A stretch of DNA of 64,000 nt, taken from Oncomelania hupensis. Taxonomy: Eukaryota; Mollusca; Gastropoda; Littorinimorpha; Pomatiopsidae. Made by a program: the position numbers and the translations under genes. This document shows, piece by piece, positions 1 to 10,517 of this stretch (its first letter is position 1; every line of letters starts with the position of its first letter). Under the pieces are notes generated by a model. It was not told the DNA's origin. It was given only the letters and a program-made list of their open reading frames with translations, and searched no databases. The DNA lies in contig CM072514.1 in the NCBI GenBank assembly GCA_036898135.1, positions 13,010,715-13,074,714 of the forward strand, read 5' to 3'.

Positions 1-72
1 ACACAAACATACACACAACTTATGTAAAACAATGTAATAAAAGTTATGAAAGTAAGAACTCTTGCAAATTAG

Positions 73-711
73 CTAATTAACTAATTTAACGTGCTGTAAA
101 AGATGGTGTCTAAAGGATGTGTATTTAGTGACTGCACTGCGGAGAACTTCTGGAAAGTTATTCCATAAAGTGGAGCCTGAATATGACAGACAGGTTTTAA
201 AAAGATCAATTCTTGGAAATGGGATATTTAGTTTGGTAGAAAATCTGGCAGTTTTCCTAGAAAAAAGAGAAGAAAGATAGAAGGGTGTTTTACCAGAAAG
301 GATCTTGTGCATGAACATTCCTTTATTAAATTTTAATCGGTTGGCAAGAGGTAGTATGTTGATCTGTTTGTAATCATTCAGAGAGATTTTGTTTTTAAGA
401 ATAACCATTTTAATTGCACGTTTGTGAATCCGAAATAAAGGCTTCATGGCATTGCTACTAGCAGAATCCCAAATAGTTGAAGAATAATCAATAAATGGTT
501 GAATATGTCCCAAATAGAATAGTTTACGAGACTGCAGATTTAAGTAATGCTTAATCCTTGATAATTGATAAGTCCTTCTGGAAATAGATCTACTAATATT
601 TAAAATATGTTGCAACCTAGAAAAATTATTGTCTAATGTTACGCCAAGAAGTTTATGGCACTGAACTTCTTCAACTGTTTTGCTGTAAAGTTTTAAGGGA
701 GGGAGTTTCAT
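73..711 (-). pseudogene. LINE reverse transcriptase C-terminal remnant
   Basis: The frame encodes the C-terminal part of a non-LTR retrotransposon polymerase, of the kind that copies LINE RNA at a nicked target. Visible motifs are KLLGVTLD near residue 20, a basic stretch with RRTYQLSRI, then FIDYSSTIWD near residues 73-82 and a long thumb-like tail ending in a natural stop. The same frame stays open upstream to about position 757, where KTKSMLITTRQK can be read, a motif that normally precedes the LGV block in LINE polymerases; beyond that the homology stops abruptly. It is therefore a 5'-truncated dead copy. The methionine at 711 is only the first in frame. The family looks jockey/CR1-like and differs from the RTE-like LINEs elsewhere in the window. 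Clade assignment is uncertain. Confidence 0.75.
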
Positions 712-759
712 AGAAGAACTTTGCCTTTTTTTGTCTAGTTGTAATTAGCATGGATTTAG

Positions 760-912
760 TTTTGTACTAGAACGGTCGCCTGCAACACCGGTGACCCATG
801 TTCCAACCTCGAGGTGGACCAGATACAAGTGGTCATTTTTCACTGTCCCTTTCAGCAGTAGGATTGCTCTGGAGATTAAGAGATGATTGAGGTCCCAAAC
901 CCTTCCTCCATT
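760..912. other. unassigned spacer between LINE remnant and SINE
   Basis: No coding or RNA feature is recognisable in this short stretch. Confidence 0.3.
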
Positions 913-1125
913 GGGTGTCCTGCTGGCGCAGTGGATCATTCGCCGGTTTCCTATGACGAAGGTCGCGGGTTTGATTCCCGCAAGGGGCGAACGTTTGTGA
1001 CTTAGGTGCGAGACTATTGAGGTCACCGAGGGTTTTCTCCTGGCACTCCGGTTTCCTCCCTCCCTTCCATAATTGTACTGGAGGGAGGAAGGAGCCTCGG
1101 GCAAATTCACCTACATGCTACACAA
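913..1125 (+). mobile_element. tRNA-derived SINE, family A (partial)
   Basis: The head reads as a tRNA-like RNA polymerase III promoter, with an A-box-like TGGCGCAGTGGAT and a B-box-like GGGTTTGATTCCC. A body containing GGTTTTCTCCTGGCACTCCGG follows. The same head and body occur in reverse at 39520-39913, which is the fullest copy. The far 3' part with an ATT-type tail is missing or diverged here. Confidence 0.75.
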
Positions 1126-1884
1126 TGGAAGAAATTCCATCATTACAGAATCAGCTTATTTCATATCCTCTACGGGTGTCTCTTTTCACAGCTCGCTTGG
1201 TCTGCGAGATTGTCTTGGACTGGTTCCTCTCTCAAAGAGTTCATTGTTCGCAGCTGGGGGGTGGAGGATGATGGGGGAGGGAGGGGCAGAAAGCTCGAAT
1301 TTTTTCTCCTCAAAAACAACCTTCGTTTCTAATCCATTTGATTCTGACAGGTGAAGGTTTTAAGCCGGCTCCATACTTCCTCCGACCGAGTTCTTAGACA
1401 GGTTAATAAGGGAGGGGAGAGAGTGAGAAGGGAGAGAGAGAGTGAGAGAGAGAGAGAGAGAGAGAGAAGGATAAAGAGAGAGACATAGAGAGAACAGAGA
1501 CATAGAGGGGACAGCTGAAGCTGAAGTTTGTACGCTTCGATATTTAGGGTTATGGTTGGTTATGGTTAGGTTTAAGATTCATACGGTTCCTATCCTCAAA
1601 CCGTACCTAACCCGAAGTCAAACTGTCATCATGTAAATATGCTTCTCTGCTTGGTGTCCTAAACTTGACATTACGTACAAAGCTAGTCACAGTGGCAGCG
1701 ACAGCATTTAAGGCTTTGAAAAGAAATATCATGAACATATAATTATTGGACTCAATATCTCATGTCGTTATCATGTTAAGTAGCATAACACAGTTTCTTG
1801 TTGCATGTTTTGCAAAGAATGATAACCTTTTTGTATTTTCACATTTTTGTGTATCAAATAGTACACAATCAACACGATATAAAT
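1126..1884. other. unassigned DNA with a GA microsatellite
   Basis: A GA-rich simple repeat runs from about 1428 to 1467, with more purine-rich DNA to about 1510. No gene is recognisable in the remainder. Confidence 0.4.
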
Positions 1885-2160
1885 ATTGACCTTCCGTCGG
1901 TCTGTTGCACGTCATAACTCAAGAATCACTAAACTGATCTTCACCAAACTTCATAGCAACATTTCCTAGCTTAGTGGCAAGCCTGCCGTGCCATCATAAT
2001 TATGTGCACTACTGCAAAGGTCAAGGTCGTTGGAGTCACTTTGCTGCTTAACAGGTTTTGCTCAATATTTTAAAAAAAAAAGGATGAACATTCAGTGGCA
2101 GTCCGGATGTCGGGCAGTCACTCAGTTTGTCAGCTAGTGGCTCCCAATTTCACTTTTTTT
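1885..2160. repeat. dispersed repeat Y, copy 1
   Basis: The stretch shares a run of similar words with 14330-14640: CCGTGCCATCATA, then AAGGTCAAGG followed by GTTGG, then TTTTGCTCAATAT, then GTCGG words. The order and spacing agree, so both belong to one old dispersed repeat. No coding capacity is evident. Confidence 0.55.
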
Positions 2161-2524
2161 TCTTTCTTGTCTTCTGTTTATCAGTACAATATTTGTCTCC
2201 TAAACTTCAAAACCACCCCAATTGATGCATTCAATGCAAAGACAAAGTAACATACAACTTTGAGGCCTTATTTCTTGATCTCGGTTTAATCTTGGTGGGA
2301 CGGAACACATATATCGTTTTTTTTTCTTCTCGGTGTCTGTATATAATCTGGGTGGCTTCATTTCTGTCCATTGTTCCATAGCTAGGGAGGTATGTCGGTA
2401 TCGCCTTCAGTGGTTTCAAGTTTTCAGCTCCCCGCCCTCTCGCCCTGTGCACTCTCATTTAAAACTTTTCTCAACGTCAGTTTGTGAGTGCCAGGAGTTT
2501 CGCTGTATATGCACATTAATTAAA
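2161..2524. other. unassigned DNA
   Basis: Short frames on both strands cross this stretch but none resembles a known protein. Confidence 0.3.
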
Positions 2525-2645
2525 TTATTAATGAATGAATTAATTAAAGCTTTCTCATATACACCCCTCTTCAGCTCAAAGGCTTCTCAAGGCGCTGACA
2601 AATGCAGGTTCTAACTCAAGACGCCCGAGGCGCCCTCTTGCGGAA
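2525..2645 (-). mobile_element. SINE family B, 3' fragment
   Basis: Words such as CAGCTCAAAGGCTTCTCAAGG and AACTCAAGACGCCCGAG match the tail half of the full SINE at 60034-60472, preceded by an AATGAATG-type A/T-rich tail. Only the 3' third is present. Confidence 0.65.
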
Positions 2646-2682
2646 AAATCAGGAGTCCTGTCAATGTGAGTAGTCCTATCCT

Positions 2683-3308
2683 ATCCTATCCTATCCTATC
2701 CTATCCTATCCCGTAACTCGGAGGTCGTAGGGGCACCACATATGATAGTTTAACCAGCGTACTCCATCTTTCCCTGTTCTCAGCAACCCTGATTGTTTCG
2801 CTCAGTGTCAAACCAGTCCATTCTCGATTGTTGTCCTCCCACCTCTTTTTCGGTCTCCCTCTTCTTCTACCTCCTTGCACTGTGCCTTGCAGGATGGTCT
2901 TTGCAAGACCTGATGATCTGGTGAAGTGGCCATACCATCGGAGTTTCCGTTTCTTCACCACTGTGAGCAAGTCATCGTGTTGTCCAATGGCTTGTGTGAT
3001 GGTCTGTCGGACTTCGTCGTTGGTGATGTGCTGGGTATAGGAAATGCCCAGAAGTCTTCTGTAGCACCTCATATCCATGCTTTGTATTTTTCGTTGGAGA
3101 TCCGCTGTGAGGGTCCATATTTCGCAAGCATATAGGAAGATGGAGATGACAAAGGAGAGCAGCAGTCTTACCTTGGAATATAGACTGATGTTCCTGTCTT
3201 TCCAAATTGGCTTCAACCTCGCCAGAGCAGCAGTTGTTTGTGCGATCCTGGAGAGGACTTGCTGTCGGGACCCATTGTCTGATACAAAGGCTTCTAAATA
3301 TTTGAAGC
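2683..3308 (-). pseudogene. RTE-like LINE A, 3' half (reverse transcriptase C-terminus)
   Basis: This is the 3' end of a LINE polymerase gene on the - strand. The frame from 3216 to 2701 reads MKPIWKDRNISLYSKVRLL, then FLYACEIWTLTADLQ, then RRLLGISYTQHITNDEVRQ, then KKRKLRWYGHFTRSSGLAKT and RRRGRPKKRWEDN. The same C-terminal domain recurs in six other fragments of this window. The element ends in a tail of CCTAT units at 2683-2710, directly after the last coding bases, so the 3' UTR is almost absent, as is typical of RTE elements. The copy is cut at 3308 by LTR retrotransposon copy 1 and resumes at 10513. The clade (RTE-like) is inferred from the short UTR and tandem-repeat tail. Confidence 0.85.
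3304..3308. repeat. target site duplication of LTR copy 1, left
   Basis: The five bases GAAGC are repeated exactly at 10513-10517 on the far side of the element. A 5-bp duplication is usual for Ty3/gypsy integrases. Confidence 0.92.
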
Positions 3309-4390
3309 TGTCACGTGGGGTTTATGGGCTCTGCACAATGGAATTATGGACCCTCACGTTTATTCGGTGGGAACTGCTAGTAAGTCACCCTATGAATTAC
3401 TTTAATAAATTTATTTGTTTAGCTCGTTCTGTGTTAAGGTTGGGGTACAGAAATAGATAGAAAAATGGTAAAAGAATACTGTCACACTAGCTTTCACACG
3501 GCTATGAATCATATGTAGTCCAGCCACTTGATAACAGTTAAAATCACACATTTATTTCTTCTACTCTATACAAGATTCTCTAAGTACTAATCTAACTTAA
3601 AAAGTCTCAGTCACTGCTAATAGTTCGATCGCTGATAGTCTAGGCAGCTGTTATATCTTCCTCGGGCACTTTGCTATAATATTTCATGTAGATTTGGACT
3701 ACTGTGGTCCGTTTTACAGTTTCTGAAGAGTTGGACTACTGTGGTCCCTGCTATGATCAGTTTAAGTGCACCTTCGGCGATTACACTTAACTTTCTGATG
3801 GTGCGGTCGAAGTCCTTCTGTGAGGTAGCTTCTGGTACACCTTTGTCGTTGTGTAGTTGGGTTCCCTTGCCACGCTGTGGGGTCTGACAGGGTGTTTTTC
3901 AAGGTATCTCTTTCCGTCTTGTGCGGTAGAGTCTCCTCAACCAACTAGTCGTTTCTGTGGAGTGGGGTGCACAGGATAGCTCGGGATAGCTCGGGATAGC
4001 TCGCCTGCTCGTCTGTTTGACAAGTTCAGGCCCGTGATGACTTGAGAGAATTCTAAGATTTCAAAGTCCTGCTTCCTGGTCTATGAGTGTAGAGATTTCT
4101 CTAGCTGTGGAGATGTTGACTCTACCTCGTCTCACACACGACTGATTCAAACTGCGCTAAGATCTGACACAGTCAGAACTGCTCTACCCACTGAGCCTGC
4201 TCTGATTGGTTAAAACGGTCCGATTCAAAGCTCAAGTACTGACTCACTGCGATGTGGGTGGCTCGCTCGCCGTGTGTGGTCTGCTGTGTAATTTAATTGC
4301 TGCTGTGTAAAAGTCTAACTTCTCTACTGTTACAAATACTACACATGGCTAAATAGTCAATGGGCAGGGTAAACTGCTCGGTTCATGACA
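3309..4390 (-). repeat. 3' LTR of LTR copy 1
   Basis: This direct repeat matches 9432-10512. It contains GAGCTATCCC-type units near 3975-4005 and a TGACTCA (AP-1-like) word at 4240-4246. It lacks the internal block of about 450 bp found in the other two copies. Confidence 0.93.
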
Positions 4391-4557
4391 GGCTCCCTCA
4401 ACTGAAAAAAGGCGATGACTACTGGATTCGACCTTTTTCTACTACAGAGCCTAGTTTAACACTGCACTATCCTAGGGTCCTATTTACACACTAGTTAAGT
4501 TGCTCTACCTGAGCTGCAATGCTGTGCCAGGTAGCTATGGACACTAGTGACAGGGTA
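4391..4557 (-). other. 3' untranslated part and polypurine tract of LTR copy 1
   Basis: In element orientation a run of purines (GAGGGAG) sits just before the 3' LTR. This is where plus-strand DNA synthesis of LTR elements normally starts. A T-rich run precedes it. Confidence 0.6.
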
Positions 4558-7500
4558 TTACTTGACGGGGACGAATTCTGGTGCTGTGGCCCTTAGTTGT
4601 GTTGGGTGGGCGCCAGCTGCTGTGTCCTCCACGAGATGGCGACTGAGGTAGTCGGCTCCGTGGTTCTCTTTGCCGGGGATGTACTCGATTTGGAATGAGT
4701 ATGCCTGAAGGGTGAGTGCCCATCTCATCAGGCGAGAGTTCAAAGACTTGGAGGCTGCCAGGAACGATAGTGGTTGGTGGTCCACCTGAACTGTGAAGTG
4801 GGTCCCATACAGGTAGAGTTGGAATTTCTGTATGGCCCAGACTAGTCCAAGGCATTCTTTCTCCGACGTGGCGTAGTGGGTCTCGGCGGGTCTCAATTTT
4901 CTGCTGGCGTAGGCGACAGGGAATAGCGTCTCTGCATTCTTGGGGTCGCGCTGTAGCAGTACTGCTCCGAGGCCTAAGTCGCTTGCGTCGGTGCGAAGAA
5001 CGAATGGCTGAGTCAAATCGGGTAGGTGGAGTACTGGCGCCAATGTCATTCTGTCCTTGAGTGTTTGGAATGCTGTCTCGCATTCCGCTGTCCATACGAC
5101 TTTGTCCGGGGCGATTTTCCGGGTTCCATTTGTCAGTGGCACGGCGATGCTGTTGTAGTTGGGGATGAACTTCTGGTAGAAGCCGCAGAGTCCTAGAAAC
5201 GACTGCACTTCCTTCTTGGTCTTGGGCCTAGGAGCGTCGAGTAGGCGTTTCACTGTCTTTTCTACCGGTCGCAGGCTTCCTTGACTGATGGTGTGTCCCA
5301 GAAATTCTAGCTCTGTGAATCCAATCTGACATTTGGTGGGTCTTGCCGTCAATCCCGTGTCTCTGAGGCGGGCGAGTAGTTGTTGTAGGAGCGTGACATG
5401 TTCCTCCCACGTAGGTGTTGCGATGAGGATGTCGTCCATAAACGAATGTAGGTGCTCGCTGCTCAGGGGTGCCAGGAGTTTTCGCATCATGGCGCTGAAG
5501 ATGCTGGGTGCGTTGTGGAGTCCGAATGGAAGCACGTTGAATTCGAAGTGTCCTTCCATAGTGCTGAAAGCTAGGTACTTTCGGACTTGCGGTTGCACTG
5601 GTATCTGGTAGTATCCTTTGCTGAGGTCGATGCGTGAGAAGTACTTTGCTCGCTGTAGCTTGGCAAATAGGTCTGTCTGGTCCGGGAGTGGCTCTGGCTG
5701 GAACTGCGTTACCGCATTCAGGAGTCTGAAGTCGATGCACAGTCGATGCTCTCCGTTGGGTTTTCGCAACAATACCGTGCCTGCGCTGTAGGGTGAAGTA
5801 GACTCTGAGATGATTCCGGCTGCCAGTAAGGTGTCTATCTCTTCCTTGATGGCTTGCTGCTGCGACAGTGGCATCGGGTAGAGCTTCTGGCGGACGGGTG
5901 TTGGGTCGGTCACCGTTAAGGTTACTTCAACGAGGTCTGTCCTCCCTGGTCGGTCTGTGAGCACAGTCTGATGTTGTCGAATGACCTGTAGTACTTGCTG
6001 TCGTTGTTTAGCGGCTAGGTCTCCGTTGAGTATCACGTCTTTGTAGGTTTCTTTGGAGTGCAGGGGATACTCTACTGCATTGGTCTCCATGCCTTCTCCT
6101 TCTTCCGCGATGGCGATGGCTAACAAGTTGTGAGTGCTGGGAGTCGCTGGTCGGTCCGTGTATTTCTTGAGGAGATTGATGTGGTGGTATCGGGCTCTCC
6201 CGTTCACCTCTACTTGGTAGACTGTCTTGGATTTCTTGGCAGTCACCCGGTACGGTCCTCTCCAAGCGATGTCCAGCTTATTGGTTCCACTTGGAAGTAA
6301 GATTAGCACTTGATCGCCGACTTGCAGTTCTCGGTCCTTCGCGTGGCGGTTGTAGTACTTCGCCTGACGGGCTCTTGCCTTCTTCAGTGCTTCACCAGCT
6401 TTCTTCCACGTTGCTTTGAGGGTTTCCTGCAGGTCTGCGACGTACTTGGTGGCACCTCTTGGTGTGTCGTCTATCTTGGCTTCCGTCCAACTTCTGCGTA
6501 GGGCTTCTAGCGGTCCTGCTAGAGGTCTGCCGAATAGCAATGTTGACGGGGTGTAGCCTGTGGCTGCATGGGGCGTTTCTCGGTATGCGAACAGTGCCGC
6601 ATTCACGTAGGTGTCCCACGCTTCTGGATTGTCGTCGGCGACTTTCCTGAGGATGGTGAGAAGGGTTCCGTTCAGTCTTTCTACTTGTCCGTTGCTGGCT
6701 GGGTGGTATGGTGGTGTGCGAATGTGATGAACTTGTATCAACTCGAACACGTCTTGCATCAGGCGGCCGGTGAACTGAGATCCGTTGTCCGTTCTAATGC
6801 TGTCCGGGAATCCGACTCTGGTAAAGATGGCGATGAGTGCATCTGCAATCTTCTTGGTGTCGATCGCTGGCAACGGGACTGCTTCGCACCACATCGTACA
6901 TGCGTCGACGAGTGTGAGTAGAAATCTGTTCCGCTTCTTGGTCATGGGCAGTGGTCCTACTATGTCTACTGAGACTTGCTGGAATGGCACGCCGACTACT
7001 ACCGATGGTCCTAAGGTAACTGGTACGGTGTGATGTCGCGGGGAATATCGTTGACATTGGTGGCAAGATTTCACGTAGCGCTTGACATCCTCCGTGATTC
7101 CTGGCCAATAGTAGTGTGCGCTGATTCTCTGCACTGTGGCTCCAATTCCCATGTGTCCGCTGAGTGGCATGCTGTGGCCTAATTCTAGTACTTGGGCTCG
7201 AAGGGTGGCTGGTAGTACTAGTTGGGTGTGATCTCCATCTCCTTGTCGATGTAGAACTCCCTCTTCCATGTAGAAGTCTCCCTTGTGCGGGGGTGTGTGC
7301 GCCTTGGGTAGCTTCTGGAAGCACTTCGCTATCGAGGTGTCTTCTTTCTGTGCTGTTTTGATCTCTTCGAGTCCTGGATTCGGAGCGAACTCGGGCTGGG
7401 GTGGTTGGGTTTTAGCTTGGGCCCTGGTTTGCACTGCAGCTATCTCTACAGTTTTAGGGGGCGTGCCTAAGAACACATACCTACAACCTAGCACTAGATC

Positions 7501-9066
7501 ATACAGGGGTTTCTGTAAAACAGCTGCTTGGATTCGTCCTGTGACGTACCTACTCTCTACTTCGATCCATGCTATTGGGCAAGTAGTCGTCGGTTTCGTC
7601 AAGTCTGCTCCTTGTAAGTCGACTGTCTTGTCTGTCAAGTCCGCGCGCGATACAAGAGATTCGCTAACTATCGCGTCGTATGATAGACCTGTATCATACA
7701 GACAGTTCGCTTCTTTTCTGTTGACCTTGACCGTGTCTGTCACCGATGGGTGATCTCCGATTGTGAGTGGCTTGTTACCGCTACTTTGAGTTAGAACTCT
7801 GTGCGCTGGCCGGCTTTCGCGCTCTTCCCTACGTTGTGCGGCCAACTTGAAACATTCTGCGGTGGAGTGATTGTTTCTGTTGCAGAACGAACAATACCGT
7901 CTCTGTTCTGCGGGACCTCTTTTCCCGAATTCCGCGTTGGGTCCTTTATTCTGCCCAGGTCTGGGGTTATTCGGCTTATTCGCGGTGCGCTCTTCTCGGT
8001 TAGGGCTTCGTTTCTGTGCCTCTTTCCCGTTAGGCTTTAGGTCTCGCCTGAAGCTCTTGGCTTCTCCGTGTGCGGCCACGTACCTATCTGCGACCTTGAC
8101 CAGATCTTCTAGTCTTTCCGCGCCCTGCTCTACTGAGAATGTCCTCAGCTCGGGGGTCATGGTTTCCCGTAGCTGTTCCCATACTAACAGTTCTGTCAGT
8201 CCATCATACGTCTTAGCCGTGGCTGACTGGCTAATCCACTTATCCAGCGTTGTGGACAACCGATCCGCGAACTGCGCATAGCTCTCTCCTTTCACTCTCC
8301 GATTGGTGCGGAATTTTTGCCGATAGCATTCTCCTGTCAGTTCGAATCCCGTTAGGAGTGCCTCTTTTACTTTGTGATAGTCAGTCACTCTGTCAGTCGG
8401 TAGCTTACTGTAGATGTCATAAGCCTTTCCTCTAAGCCCTTGGCTAAGCTTAAAAGACCAATGGGTGGGATCTAGTTTGTACTCTGTTGCTAGACGCTCA
8501 AACCTAGTCAGATAGAGATCTAGACCTTCCTCTCTCTCATTGAATGTTCCCAGTGGGAATGACATTCCTTGTACAGGGTTGGATGCTACCTCTAGCTGAT
8601 CTGAGTGGGGAGGGGTTGAGGAAGAACTTGAAGCTCCTGATCCCAATCTTCTTAGCTCTAACTCATGCTGTCTTTCTTTTTCTTTTTCTGCCCTCTCTTT
8701 TTCTTTTTCTGCCCGCTCATACTCCCATCTCCTAACTTCTGCATCTCTCTCTGCTGCTACCTTCTTCTGTTCTGCTTCTAATTCTAATTTCTTCTGTTCT
8801 CTTGCTGCTTCTAACTCTGCTTTCTTTTGCTCTGCTTCTAATGCTAGCTTCTTCTGCTCTGCTTCTAATTCTGCTTTTTTCTGTTCTCTCTCTGCAGCTC
8901 TCTCTGCCGCTTCGAGTTTCTTCGCCTCTCTCTCTGCTGCTCTCTCTGCCTTAGCCTCCTGTTTCTCTACCTCTGCATTGATATACGCAATTAGGTCTCC
9001 CCCTGCTAAGTGTAAAGCTTCTCCTAGTTCCTTGAAGCGCAATCTCAAGGCCACTGGGTCCGACAT
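4558..9066 (-). CDS. Gag-Pol polyprotein with integrase before reverse transcriptase, copy 1 (1502 aa)
   Basis: One frame encodes all retrotransposition proteins. The start is the ATG giving MSDPVALRLRF. Residues about 32-138 are a K/E/A coiled coil; 170-243 an N-terminal capsid part; 243-333 a SCAN-like capsid C-terminal part (EQLRETMTPELRTF). A CCHC knuckle has C392, C395, H400 and C405. The aspartic protease motif DTG is at 458-460. Integrase follows: zinc ligands H631, H638, C668 and C671; catalytic D701, D760 and E796 (35 residues between the last two); a GPY/F module near 916-970. Reverse transcriptase comes next, with D1147 (RIDLSKGYYQI), LPFGLHNAP, and FMDD at 1209-1212. RNase H has D1360, E1404 and D1429. 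No frameshift separates gag from pol. All catalytic residues are present, so the product could be functional. Copy 3 encodes a nearly identical protein. Confidence 0.95.
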   Translation of the reverse strand: MSDPVALRLRFKELGEALHLAGGDLIAYINAEVEKQEAKAERAAEREAKKLEAAERAAEREQKKAELEAEQKKLALEAEQKKAELEAAREQKKLELEAEQKKVAAERDAEVRRWEYERAEKEKERAEKEKERQHELELRRLGSGASSSSSTPPHSDQLEVASNPVQGMSFPLGTFNEREEGLDLYLTRFERLATEYKLDPTHWSFKLSQGLRGKAYDIYSKLPTDRVTDYHKVKEALLTGFELTGECYRQKFRTNRRVKGESYAQFADRLSTTLDKWISQSATAKTYDGLTELLVWEQLRETMTPELRTFSVEQGAERLEDLVKVADRYVAAHGEAKSFRRDLKPNGKEAQKRSPNREERTANKPNNPRPGQNKGPNAEFGKRGPAEQRRYCSFCNRNNHSTAECFKLAAQRREERESRPAHRVLTQSSGNKPLTIGDHPSVTDTVKVNRKEANCLYDTGLSYDAIVSESLVSRADLTDKTVDLQGADLTKPTTTCPIAWIEVESRYVTGRIQAAVLQKPLYDLVLGCRYVFLGTPPKTVEIAAVQTRAQAKTQPPQPEFAPNPGLEEIKTAQKEDTSIAKCFQKLPKAHTPPHKGDFYMEEGVLHRQGDGDHTQLVLPATLRAQVLELGHSMPLSGHMGIGATVQRISAHYYWPGITEDVKRYVKSCHQCQRYSPRHHTVPVTLGPSVVVGVPFQQVSVDIVGPLPMTKKRNRFLLTLVDACTMWCEAVPLPAIDTKKIADALIAIFTRVGFPDSIRTDNGSQFTGRLMQDVFELIQVHHIRTPPYHPASNGQVERLNGTLLTILRKVADDNPEAWDTYVNAALFAYRETPHAATGYTPSTLLFGRPLAGPLEALRRSWTEAKIDDTPRGATKYVADLQETLKATWKKAGEALKKARARQAKYYNRHAKDRELQVGDQVLILLPSGTNKLDIAWRGPYRVTAKKSKTVYQVEVNGRARYHHINLLKKYTDRPATPSTHNLLAIAIAEEGEGMETNAVEYPLHSKETYKDVILNGDLAAKQRQQVLQVIRQHQTVLTDRPGRTDLVEVTLTVTDPTPVRQKLYPMPLSQQQAIKEEIDTLLAAGIISESTSPYSAGTVLLRKPNGEHRLCIDFRLLNAVTQFQPEPLPDQTDLFAKLQRAKYFSRIDLSKGYYQIPVQPQVRKYLAFSTMEGHFEFNVLPFGLHNAPSIFSAMMRKLLAPLSSEHLHSFMDDILIATPTWEEHVTLLQQLLARLRDTGLTARPTKCQIGFTELEFLGHTISQGSLRPVEKTVKRLLDAPRPKTKKEVQSFLGLCGFYQKFIPNYNSIAVPLTNGTRKIAPDKVVWTAECETAFQTLKDRMTLAPVLHLPDLTQPFVLRTDASDLGLGAVLLQRDPKNAETLFPVAYASRKLRPAETHYATSEKECLGLVWAIQKFQLYLYGTHFTVQVDHQPLSFLAASKSLNSRLMRWALTLQAYSFQIEYIPGKENHGADYLSRHLVEDTAAGAHPTQLRATAPEFVPVK

Positions 9067-9405
9067 TGCCAAACGTGTCTATGAACAACCTCTGAATCAC
9101 GTGGAATACCAAAACACTAGCAATATTGCAAGTCAATAACAACAATGCAAAGACAATCAAATTCGTAATCAAAAATAGAATAAAACAAGAGTCAAATGGC
9201 ATACAACAGTTATTTAAGCAAAACCTGCAAAAGAACAATGCAACATACAGGCACAAAAATAATTGAAGCAAAAAAGTTTTTAACTAAAGAATAGTGCACC
9301 CAACTGATCAATCCTTGTTACCACTATTCTAAGTTATTCTACTACTACTGTTATCTAATTTTATTGTACTTAGGTCCGGTTATACCCAATTCCTATTATA
9401 CACAG
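9067..9405 (-). other. 5' leader of LTR copy 1
   Basis: This is the untranslated stretch between primer site and gag. A hydrophobic frame crosses it and overlaps the start of gag, but it shows no sign of being conserved as protein. Confidence 0.5.
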
Positions 9406-9424
9406 ATCCTGGCTAGGCTCGCCA
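9406..9424 (-). promoter_or_regulatory. primer binding site, tRNA-Arg-like, copy 1
   Basis: In element orientation the site starts TGGCGAGCC seven bases after the LTR. It is complementary to the 3' end of an animal tRNA-Arg (ACG type), ending CTGGCTCGCCA, apart from one extra base in this copy. The tRNA sequence is recalled from general knowledge. Confidence 0.65.
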
Positions 9425-9431
9425 ATTAAAG

Positions 9432-10512
9432 TGTCACGTGGGGTTTATGGGCTCTGCACAATGGAATTATGGACCCTCACGTTTATTCGGTGGGAACTGC
9501 TAGTAAGTCACCCTATGAATTACTTTAATAAATTTATTTGTTTAGCTCGTTCTGTGTTAAGGTTGGGGTACAGAAATAGATAGAAAAATGGTAAAAGAAT
9601 ACTGTCACACTAGCTTTCACACGGCTATGAATCATATGTAGTCCAGCCACTTGATAACAGTTAAAATCACACATTTATTTCTTCTACTCTATACAAGATT
9701 CTCTAAGTACTAATCTAACTTAAAAAGTCTCAGTCACTGCTAATAGTTCGATCGCTGATAGTCTAGGCAGCTGTTATATCTTCCTCGGGCACTTTGCTAT
9801 AATATTTCATGTAGATTTGGACTACTGTGGTCCGTTTTACAGTTTCTGAAGAGTTGGACTACTGTGGTCCTGCTATGATCAGTTTAAGTGCACCTTCGGC
9901 GATTACACTTAACTTTCTGATGGTGCGGTCGAAGTCCTTCTGTGAGGTAGCTTCTGGTACACCTTTGTCGTTGTGTAGTTGGGTTCCCTTGCCACGCTGT
10001 GGGGTCTGACAGGGTGTTTTTCAAGGTATCTCTTTCCGTCTTGTGCGGTAGAGTCTCCTCAACCAACTAGTCGTTTCTGTGGAGTGGGGTGCACAGGATA
10101 GCTCGGGATAGCTCGGGATAGCTCGCCTGCTCGTCTGTTTGACAAGTTCAGGCCCGTGATGACTTGAGAGAATTCTAAGATTTCAAAGTCCTGCTTCCTG
10201 GTCTATGAGTGTAGAGATTTCTCTAGCTGTGGAGATGTTGACTCTACCTCGTCTCACACACGACTGATTCAAACTGCGCTAAGATCTGACACAGTCAGAA
10301 CTGCTCTACCCACTGAGCCTGCTCTGATTGGTTAAAACGGTCCGATTCAAAGCTCAAGTACTGACTCACTGCGATGTGGGTGGCTCGCTCGCCGTGTGTG
10401 GTCTGCTGTGTAATTTAATTGCTGCTGTGTAATAGTCTAACTTCTCTACTGTTACAAATACTACACATGGCTAAATAGTCAATGGGCAGGGTAAACTGCT
10501 CGGTTCATGACA
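9432..10512 (-). repeat. 5' LTR of LTR copy 1
   Basis: This direct repeat matches 3309-4390 with very few differences. It contains TGACTCA at 10362-10368. It should drive transcription of the element toward lower coordinates. Confidence 0.93.
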
Positions 10513-10517
10513 GAAGC
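10513..10517. repeat. target site duplication of LTR copy 1, right
   Basis: GAAGC, identical to 3304-3308. The LINE sequence continues across it: TTGAAGC on the left side joins TATGCACTG here, as in the uninterrupted LINE copies B and C. Confidence 0.92.

Larger units (their letters stand above)
3309..10512 (-). mobile_element. Gmr1-like LTR retrotransposon, copy 1
   Basis: This is a complete LTR element read on the - strand, with LTRs of 1082 and 1081 bp that begin TGTCA and end TGACA in element orientation. It is flanked by the duplication GAAGC and inserted in LINE A. Between the LTRs lie a tRNA-Arg-type primer site (9406-9424), one long gag-pol frame (9066 to 4558) and a short purine tract next to the 3' LTR (about 4391-4402). 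The two LTRs differ by only a few bases seen by eye, for example one C in the GGTCCCTGC/GGTCCTGC pair near 3750 and 9868, so the insertion is young. Both LTRs lack a block of about 450 bp that copies 2 and 3 carry. With an open frame and both LTRs it may be mobile. Confidence 0.95.

Noticed and set aside
7283..7753. 156-codon + strand frame opposite gag-pol copy 1, also found opposite copies 2 and 3
   Set aside because: It is antisense to the protease/integrase region and conserved only because gag-pol is conserved there.
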